Assembly: GCA_031259935.1 (NCBI GenBank)
Contig: JAIRKV010000064.1
Coordinates: forward strand, 1 to 19,909
DNA length: 19,909 nt
Source of the DNA: Prevotellaceae bacterium
Lineage (GTDB): Bacteria > Bacteroidota > Bacteroidia > Bacteroidales > UBA932
Direction of reading: 5' to 3'
A program made the translations under genes and the position numbers. Below, piece by piece: positions 14,614 through 19,909 of the stretch. Numbering within the stretch: position 1 is the first letter of the stretch; each line of letters starts with the position of its first letter. Below the pieces are notes generated by a model. That model was not told the origin of the DNA. It made no database searches and saw only the letters and a list, made by a program, of their open reading frames with translations.

Positions 14614-15549
14614 ATGAAATACACAGGAATACAAACGCAAAAAAGAGTAAATAATTTCAAATCAACATTATTGTTGGTACTCTTTCCGTGTATAATACTT
14701 TTACTTGTTTGGATTTTTTTTCAAGTCCTTTACGGGCAACTTGATAATTCTTACGATTATTCGAATACGGCAAACACCATGTTTCTGGAAGCATTACCTT
14801 GGGTTACAGGCATTTGTCTGCTTTGGTTTCTTATTGCTTATTTTGCAAATACTACAATAATAAACCTTTCAACAGGTTCACATTCGCTCGATCGCAGAAA
14901 TAACAAGCGAGTTTATAATCTTGTTGAAAATCTTTGTATTGCAAACAATATGAGTATGCCGAAAATCAATATCATAGATGACGACTCGCTTAATGCATTT
15001 GCAAGCGGAATAAACAAAAGAACTTTCACGGTAACGCTTTCGCGAGGAATAATAAATAAACTCGACGACCAGGAACTTGAAGGCGTGATAGCTCACGAAC
15101 TTACTCATATTCGCAATCGGGATGTGAAATTATTGATTGTTTCCATTGTTTTTGTCGGAATTTTCTCGTTTCTTACACAAATGCTGTTTCGCAGTTTACT
15201 TTACGGCGGTCATCGTCGAAGCAGCAACAATAAAGGCGGCGGCGCTGCCGTTGTTATTATTGCTTTGGTTCTTGCAGTCATAGGTTATTTTATAACAATT
15301 ATGATGCGATTTGCAATATCTCGAAAACGCGAATACATGGCAGATGCAGGCAGCGCCGAAATGACTAAAAATCCGCTTGCATTAGCATCGGCGTTGCGCA
15401 AAATTTCGGAAGATCCGCAAATTGAAGCCGTAACGCAAAAAGATGTCGCACAGTTATTTATCGACAATCCTCTAAAAAAAGGAATTGCAGGTTTGTTTTC
15501 AACTCACCCGCCAATTGAAAAACGAATAAAAATTTTAGAACAGTTTTAA
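14614..15549 (+). CDS. htpX: M48 family membrane metalloprotease (HtpX-like)
   Basis: Membrane zinc endopeptidase of the M48B/HtpX type, 311 residues. Two N-terminal membrane segments (about 18-38 and 60-79) precede the catalytic domain. The zinc motif HELTH is at 161-165 with catalytic E162, the third ligand is E240 in REYMAD (239-244), and THPPIEKRI is at 297-305. Two further hydrophobic segments (173-190 and 211-231) lie between the zinc ligands, with a glycine/arginine-rich loop (198-210) between them. It ends the unknown-lemA-M48 cluster. Its stop codon is only 1 bp from a MITE-like element. The symbol is by family; orthology to E. coli HtpX is not established. Confidence 0.9.
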   Translation: MKYTGIQTQKRVNNFKSTLLLVLFPCIILLLVWIFFQVLYGQLDNSYDYSNTANTMFLEALPWVTGICLLWFLIAYFANTTIINLSTGSHSLDRRNNKRVYNLVENLCIANNMSMPKINIIDDDSLNAFASGINKRTFTVTLSRGIINKLDDQELEGVIAHELTHIRNRDVKLLIVSIVFVGIFSFLTQMLFRSLLYGGHRRSSNNKGGGAAVVIIALVLAVIGYFITIMMRFAISRKREYMADAGSAEMTKNPLALASALRKISEDPQIEAVTQKDVAQLFIDNPLKKGIAGLFSTHPPIEKRIKILEQF

Positions 15550-15550
15550 A

Positions 15551-15930
15551 TAGTCGCTCCTTACAAATAAAAAAATCAGCAATAATACAACATTCTTTCT
15601 GTCGGTTTTGTTTTGACATAAAAGCAAGCAACACGTCATTGCGAGGAGCGTAGCGACAAAACCCGCAGGGTTCGGCGTAGCCAACCAAACCAGAAAAATA
15701 AACAGTGAAAAAATGGCAAATAATTTTCTGGATTAACTTCATTGAGCTCCGCTGCGCTTCGGTTGCTTCCTGCTTCGCAGTTCGCAATGACGAACAAAAA
15801 GAAGAAAAAACCTGTTCCTGTTTTGCCTATTTTTAGCTTGTATGTACGTAAAACACGGTATTTTTATTCGACAATTTGCATTTATAAATATTTATAATAA
15901 ATGAATTCACCATTTATTAAGGAGCGACTA
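15551..15930. mobile_element. 380-bp MITE-like element with 13-bp terminal inverted repeats
   Basis: Bounded by TAGTCGCTCCTTA (15551-15563) and its perfect inverse TAAGGAGCGACTA (15918-15930). The outer TA on each side could be a TA target duplication, as made by IS630/mariner-type transposases; this is inference. It contains an inner inverted pair, CGTCATTGCGA (15634-15644) and TCGCAATGACG (15782-15792). Its right part, 15781-15930, is repeated inverted at 5104-5240. There is no credible reading frame: the only long one, on the minus strand at 15458-15787, overlaps the protease 3' end. Positions 15931-16070 beyond it hold no gene. Confidence 0.75.
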
Positions 15931-16070
15931 AATAATGGCGCAATTATAAACATAAAAAAGCAATTATACAAATAGTTGTACGGTTTTTACCAAAAAAAAT
16001 ATATAAAATAATGTTTATAAAGCGATTATATTTAGAAAATGTATGTTAATTGTGTATTTTCAAATCGCTT

Positions 16071-16871
16071 TTATATATTTTTAAAAATCAATTGACCGAT
16101 GAATATAACAATTATAACGGCAACGCACCATCGAATGAAATTTCCGCCAAAGCGTATGGTAGTTTTTGTTCCAACAATTGCGCCCAAAACATTACCCACG
16201 CTGTAAATCAAACCTGTTTCCCAATTTACCTGTCCGTGAATGGCAAAAATCAGCAAGGCAAAAGGCGTATATAACATTACGGCAAACTGTTTAACCGCAT
16301 TGGCTTCTACAATATTCATGCCGACAAACATTACCGATGCAAAAATTATTAAAATACCAACACCTATATGAGTAAATCCGCCGTAAAAACCTGTTATAAA
16401 AAATACAATCCATTTTATCATGGTAAATCGTTCATGTTTTTTGTCGGGCTGCCCGCTAATGAACATTTTGGCATCATAAAACATGAAAAAAATCATTACA
16501 ATCAGAAATATTGCAAGTACGATTTCAAAAATATGCTGATTTATCAATGCTGCAAACTCTGCGCCGAAAATAGAACCAAACATAACAGGAATCCCGATTT
16601 TAGATGCCTCGCGAAAATCAAGAAATCCTTTTCTTTTAAACATTATCGATGATGCGGTGAACTGGAACAACACACCAACTCTGCTTGTGGCATTTGCAAC
16701 GCTTATTGGCATTCCCATTGCCATAAAAAGCATATATGTAATTGCCGTAGCGCTGCCGGCTACCGTATTTACAAATCCCGTAACAAATCCTGTAACAATA
16801 AGTATTGCAAGCATTGGCAATGAAAAAATATCGGCATTTTGTAAATATAAAGTTATATTTTCGAACATCAT
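16071..16871 (-). CDS. TauE/SafE family anion permease
   Basis: Integral membrane protein of 266 residues, largely hydrophobic with about seven to eight membrane segments, in two halves separated by a charged loop (135-150, AKMFISGQPDKKHERF). Family motifs seen: TGFVNTVAGSATAITY at 31-46, NATSRVGVLFQ at 60-70, and the second-half GFYGGFTHIGVGILI at 161-175. The family transports sulfite, sulfoacetate, taurine-derived or other organic anions. The substrate cannot be told, and no sulfur-metabolism gene is adjacent. The start has two adjacent Met codons (16871 and 16868); either fits. It is preceded by a TAnnTTTG box 26 bp upstream. Confidence 0.9.
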   Translation of the reverse strand: MMFENITLYLQNADIFSLPMLAILIVTGFVTGFVNTVAGSATAITYMLFMAMGMPISVANATSRVGVLFQFTASSIMFKRKGFLDFREASKIGIPVMFGSIFGAEFAALINQHIFEIVLAIFLIVMIFFMFYDAKMFISGQPDKKHERFTMIKWIVFFITGFYGGFTHIGVGILIIFASVMFVGMNIVEANAVKQFAVMLYTPFALLIFAIHGQVNWETGLIYSVGNVLGAIVGTKTTIRFGGNFIRWCVAVIIVIFIGQLIFKNI

Positions 16872-16896
16872 ACAAATTAACAGTTTTAATTTTATA

Positions 16897-16904
16897 CAAA
16901 TTTA
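16897..16904 (-). promoter_or_regulatory. Bacteroidota -7 box upstream of the TauE/SafE gene
   Basis: Minus-strand TAAATTTG matches TAnnTTTG exactly, with TTTG about 22 bp further upstream. It lies in the gap between this gene and the tRNA-Asn terminator, so the permease has its own promoter. Confidence 0.5.
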
Positions 16905-16933
16905 CATGAAATATTTTAAACAGTTGCAAATAA

Positions 16934-16966
16934 ACAAAAAAACAGTTGCATTTTTTGTGCAACTGC
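16934..16966 (-). terminator. Intrinsic terminator downstream of tRNA-Asn
   Basis: On the minus strand, CAGTTGCA and TGCAACTG form a perfect 8-bp stem with a seven-base loop, followed by seven T residues. It begins about 10 nt after the tRNA 3' end. Confidence 0.85.
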
Positions 16967-16975
16967 TTTCCTTTG

Positions 16976-17049
16976 CTCCCCCTCAAGGACTTGAACCTTG
17001 GACCCCATGATTAACAGTCATGTGCTCTAACCAACTGAGCTAAGGAGGA
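16976..17049 (-). tRNA. tRNA-Asn (anticodon GTT)
   Basis: A 74-nt cloverleaf on the minus strand. The acceptor TCCTCCT pairs with AGGGGGA, including one T-G pair. The D-arm GCTC-AGTTGGTTA-GAGC, the anticodon arm CATGA-CTGTTAA-TCATG with GTT in the loop, and the T-arm CAAGG-TTCAAGT-CCTTG are all complete. The discriminator base is G. The CCA end is not encoded; CAA follows the discriminator. Confidence 0.97.
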
Positions 17050-17080
17050 ATTTTCATTCTGTTTTCAACAAAATGGAGTG

Positions 17081-17111
17081 CAAAAGTATATAAATAATTT
17101 TAATCTGCAAA
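17081..17111 (-). promoter_or_regulatory. Promoter of tRNA-Asn
   Basis: On the minus strand, TTTG (plus 17108-17111) is followed by a 19-bp spacer and TACTTTTG (plus 17081-17088). This is the ideal arrangement for the Bacteroidota primary sigma factor. It sits about 32 bp before the tRNA 5' end. Confidence 0.75.
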
Positions 17112-17210
17112 AAAAAAATTAATTTCAAGCAAAAAAAAATATAATATATTCATAATTAAATATTTAAAAATATATCATTTTCAATATTAAAGCATCTTGC
17201 AATTATTTAT

Positions 17211-17218
17211 TAATTTTG
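17211..17218 (+). promoter_or_regulatory. Bacteroidota -7 box upstream of the PfkB-family kinase
   Basis: TAATTTTG matches TAnnTTTG and lies 31 bp before the ATG. No well-spaced -33 element is apparent in the AT-rich upstream DNA. Confidence 0.45.
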
Positions 17219-17249
17219 GCGATTATTTTTCATAATAAAAAACAAAAAA

Positions 17250-18224
17250 ATGAATAGGATTCTTGGTATAGGAAATGCACTTGTGGATATTCTGGCAATA
17301 TTCGAAAATGATGAAATGCTGCAAAAATATAATTTGCCGAAAGGAAGTATGACTCACGTTGATGAAGAAACAACCAACAAAATTTTTGCCGATATAAAAC
17401 ATCAAAGCAAATATGATATTATTGCCGGAGGTTCGGCAGCAAATACTGTAAACGGGCTTGGCAAACTTGGCATTCAGACTGCATTTATAGGAAAAACAGG
17501 CAAAGATGAACTTGGTAATTTTTTCATCAATGACATGAAAAAAAACGGGACAACGCCTAAACTTTTAACTGCAGAAAAATCTACCGGAAATTGCAAAGTG
17601 CTGATAACTCCCGATGGCGAACGTACCATGTGCACATATCTCGGAGCAGCCATCGATTTGAGCGAAAAAGATCTTTGCCGCGAACAGTTTGAAGGTTATG
17701 ATTATTTGCATATCGAAGGTTATCTGGTGCAAAATCACGGATTGATGAAACGTGCGCTTGAACTTGCAAAACAGCATGGAATTATGATTTCGCTGGATAT
17801 GGCAAGTTTTAACGTTGTTGCCGAGAATAAAAAGTTTATGAGTGAAATATTAAATAAGTATGTCGATATTATATTTGCAAACGAGGAAGAAGCCAGAATT
17901 TTCACAGGCAAAGAACCGAAAGAAGCGCTGGAAATGCTTGCCGAAATTTGCAAAATTGCAATTGTAAAAATAGGTGCGGCGGGTTCGTATGTCAAGCAGG
18001 GCAATGAATTTTATAAAATAAAACCTGTTTCGGTAAAAGCCATAGATGCTACAGGCGCAGGCGATTTGTACGCTTCGGGATTTTTGTATGGAATGGCAAA
18101 AAAATTTCCTATAGAAATTTGCGGAGAAATAGGCTCGTTATGCGCCGGCAACGTTGTAGAAGTTGTAGGTACAAAACTTAGCGACGAAAAATGGAATAAT
18201 ATCAAAAGAATCCTGAATTACTGA
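17250..18224 (+). CDS. PfkB-family carbohydrate/adenosine-type kinase
   Basis: Cytoplasmic ribokinase-fold kinase, 324 residues, that phosphorylates a sugar or nucleoside with ATP. Seen: N-terminal ILGIGNALVDILAIF at 4-18, the substrate-binding GGSAANTVNGLGKLG at 60-74 (PfkB signature 1 region), IGKTGKDELGNFF at 80-92, ANEEEARIFTG at 210-220 and PfkB signature 2 IDATGAGDLYASGF at 265-278 with catalytic base D272. The overall pattern is closest to adenosine-kinase-like members common in Bacteroidota, but ribokinase or fructokinase activity cannot be excluded. It is monocistronic, convergent with guaA across a 96-bp gap. A nucleoside role beside guaA would be plausible but unproven. Confidence 0.9.
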   Translation: MNRILGIGNALVDILAIFENDEMLQKYNLPKGSMTHVDEETTNKIFADIKHQSKYDIIAGGSAANTVNGLGKLGIQTAFIGKTGKDELGNFFINDMKKNGTTPKLLTAEKSTGNCKVLITPDGERTMCTYLGAAIDLSEKDLCREQFEGYDYLHIEGYLVQNHGLMKRALELAKQHGIMISLDMASFNVVAENKKFMSEILNKYVDIIFANEEEARIFTGKEPKEALEMLAEICKIAIVKIGAAGSYVKQGNEFYKIKPVSVKAIDATGAGDLYASGFLYGMAKKFPIEICGEIGSLCAGNVVEVVGTKLSDEKWNNIKRILNY

Positions 18225-18320
18225 TTTTTGCAGACATATCATAAAATTTAAAATTGTAATTCTTTTATTTTTACCAATTTAATGATTTTCAAACTGGAAT
18301 TTTTATTATATTTAACATAA

Positions 18321-19841
18321 TCATTCCCATTCAATAGTAGCCGGAGGTTTCGAACTGATATCGTACACAACTCTGTTTACGCCTTTTACCTTATTTATAA
18401 TTTCGTTAGATACCTTTGCCAAAAATTCGTAAGGCAGTTTTGCCCAGTCGGCTGTCATTGCATCGGTTGATGTAACTGCACGCAAAGCAATTGTATTTTC
18501 ATAGGTGCGTTCATCTCCCATAACGCCCACCGAGCGAACAGGTAACAAAATTGTACATGCCTGCCAAACATCATTATACAGGTTATATTGACGCAAAAGA
18601 CTGATAAAAATATCATCGGCATCCTGCAATATACGAACTTTTTCGGGTGTAACGTCGCCGAGAATACGAATTCCCAGTCCGGGACCGGGAAAAGGATGAC
18701 GGTTTATAAGATTTTCGGGCATTCCGAGTTCGCGTCCCACACGACGAACTTCATCTTTAAACAGTAATTTAAGCGGTTCAACCAGTTTCAGTTTCATATA
18801 TTCGGGCAATCCGCCTACGTTGTGATGCGATTTTATTGTTGTTCCCGTAATTGAAAGTGATTCAATAATATCAGGATAAATCGTACCCTGTCCAAGCCAT
18901 TTCACATTTTTTAATTTTGCCGCTTCTTCGTCGAAAACATCAATAAAGTTTTTCCCTATTATTTTACGTTTCTGTTCAGGATTTGTAATTCCTGCAAGAG
19001 ATTGATAGAATTTATCTTTGGCATCAACGCCGATTACATTTAATCCGAGATGTTTGTAGTCGTTAAGCACATTTTCAAATTCGTTTTTACGCAACAAACC
19101 GTTATCTACAAAAATACAGGTAAGATTTTTGCCTGTTGCCCTGTTCAGCAAAACTGCGGTTACAGAACTGTCAACTCCGCCCGACAATCCGAGCACAACC
19201 TTGTCGTTTCCGAGTTTCTGTTTAAGTTCGGCTACCGTTGTTTCGATAAATGATGCAGGCGTCCAATCTTTTTTACATTTACAAATATCAACAAAATTCT
19301 CAAGAATTTGCATTCCATCTTCGCTGTGAAAAACTTCGGGATGAAACTGTACGCCCCACGTTTTTTCGTTTTTAATTTGAAATGCGGCGATAGCAACTTT
19401 GTCAGTACCTGCAATGATTTCAAAATTATCGGGAACTTCGGTTACCGTATCTCCGTGCGACATCCACACTTGAGAATTTTTACGTATATTTTTAAATAAT
19501 GCGTTTGAACTGTCGAAAACAGACAGATTTGCCCGTCCGTATTCACGAGTTCCGACTGCTTCGACCTTGCCTCCCAAATCGTGCGCAATCAGTTGCGCTC
19601 CATAACAAATTCCAAGCAGTGAAAAACGGTTGCGAATTTTTGAAATATCCAACTTAAAAGCATCTTTATCGTAAACCGAATACGGACTTCCCGAAAAAAT
19701 AACTCCCCGTACGTTATTATAATTTTCGGGAAATTTATTATACGGAAAAATTTCACAGTAAACATTCAGTTCGCGCAATCGACGCGCTATAAGTTGAGTA
19801 GTTTGAGAACCAAAGTTAAGAATAATTATACGTTCCGACAT
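18321..19841 (-). CDS. guaA: GMP synthase (glutamine-hydrolysing)
   Basis: Converts XMP, glutamine and ATP to GMP, the last step of de novo GMP synthesis. Cytoplasmic, 506 residues, complete. A class I glutamine amidotransferase domain (1-190) has nucleophile C79 in LGICYGAQ and the H167/E169 pair in QFHPEVFHSE. The ATP pyrophosphatase domain has the P-loop GLSGGVDSSV at 218-227, then GQGTIYPDIIES at 318-328 and HPFPGPGLGIR at 382-392. The C-terminal dimerisation domain ends in SSKPPATIEWE (496-506), the diagnostic XMP-binding tail. All key residues are present. The start at 19841 gives the family N-terminus and lies 22 bp after a TAnnTTTG box. No guaB is in the window. Confidence 0.98.
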   Translation of the reverse strand: MSERIIILNFGSQTTQLIARRLRELNVYCEIFPYNKFPENYNNVRGVIFSGSPYSVYDKDAFKLDISKIRNRFSLLGICYGAQLIAHDLGGKVEAVGTREYGRANLSVFDSSNALFKNIRKNSQVWMSHGDTVTEVPDNFEIIAGTDKVAIAAFQIKNEKTWGVQFHPEVFHSEDGMQILENFVDICKCKKDWTPASFIETTVAELKQKLGNDKVVLGLSGGVDSSVTAVLLNRATGKNLTCIFVDNGLLRKNEFENVLNDYKHLGLNVIGVDAKDKFYQSLAGITNPEQKRKIIGKNFIDVFDEEAAKLKNVKWLGQGTIYPDIIESLSITGTTIKSHHNVGGLPEYMKLKLVEPLKLLFKDEVRRVGRELGMPENLINRHPFPGPGLGIRILGDVTPEKVRILQDADDIFISLLRQYNLYNDVWQACTILLPVRSVGVMGDERTYENTIALRAVTSTDAMTADWAKLPYEFLAKVSNEIINKVKGVNRVVYDISSKPPATIEWE

Positions 19842-19863
19842 TTTTAAAATTTTAAAATATCAA

Positions 19864-19871
19864 CAAAGATA
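19864..19871 (-). promoter_or_regulatory. Bacteroidota -7 box upstream of guaA
   Basis: Minus-strand TATCTTTG matches TAnnTTTG exactly, 22 bp before the guaA start. The -33 region falls at the window edge and is not clear. No purine riboswitch can be fitted in the short leader. Confidence 0.55.
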
Positions 19872-19909
19872 ATAAAAAGTTATAAAATTCGTGGAATTTG
19901 CAATAAACA

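Noticed and set aside
15458..15787. Minus-strand 109-residue frame across the protease 3' end and the MITE
   Set aside because: It overlaps the M48 gene's conserved C-terminus on the other strand and runs through repeat DNA; no recognisable protein.
16019..16071. Inverted repeat AAAGCGATT/AATCGCTTT as a terminator for the TauE/SafE gene
   Set aside because: The 35-nt loop is large, one arm includes the stop codon and no T-run directly follows the stem; too weak to list as a feature.

Overview
The window looks like a chromosomal segment of an anaerobic, fermentative member of the Bacteroidota, most likely Bacteroidales. Four things support this. The DNA is AT-rich. Several genes are preceded by the Bacteroidota-type -7 promoter element TAnnTTTG, and Shine-Dalgarno sequences are absent. 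Bacteroidota-typical families are present (DUF4924, DUF2027/Smr, fused ADP-forming acetate-CoA ligase). The enzymes for electron bifurcation (NfnAB) and for ATP formation from acyl-CoA point to fermentation. Species cannot be named from the sequence alone.

Layout. Positions 1-2113 (minus) carry nfnA-nfnB, with nfnB cut by the window edge. Positions 2114-2687 hold no gene, but contain a promoter and a strong intrinsic terminator that bracket a candidate ~250-nt RNA. Positions 2688-5088 (plus) carry mqnA (futalosine-route menaquinone), corA and a DUF805 membrane protein. Positions 5089-6705 are a gene-free 1.6-kb patchwork of repeats: one end of a MITE-like element, three tandem ~285-bp palindromic units, a 130-bp inserted MITE with a visible 8-bp target duplication, a four-copy 22-bp tandem repeat and REP-like hairpins. 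Positions 6706-8893 (plus) carry rplY-pth-hslR-DUF4924, a translation-related operon. Positions 8988-12361 (minus) carry an ADP-forming acetate-CoA ligase, a previously unlisted 52-residue membrane peptide and a DUF2027/Smr protein. Positions 12411-13196 (minus) carry a secreted CBM9-like protein. It diverges from a secreted unknown protein, lemA and an M48 protease (13259-15549, plus), through a palindrome that holds two head-to-head -7 boxes. Positions 15551-15930 are a 380-bp MITE-like element placed 1 bp after the protease stop codon; its right half is repeated in inverted orientation at 5104-5240. The rest is a TauE/SafE permease (minus), tRNA-Asn (minus, with a textbook promoter and terminator), a PfkB-family sugar/nucleoside kinase (plus) and guaA (minus).

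How the genes fit together. NfnAB balances NADH, NADPH and ferredoxin, and the acetate-CoA ligase recovers ATP from acetyl-CoA; together they suit fermentative metabolism. MqnA supplies the menaquinone route. The rplY operon and tRNA-Asn serve translation, and GuaA and the kinase serve nucleotide or sugar metabolism. I see no defence system, CRISPR array, prophage or integrase. The unusual material is the repeat patchwork, the candidate RNA and the small membrane peptide.
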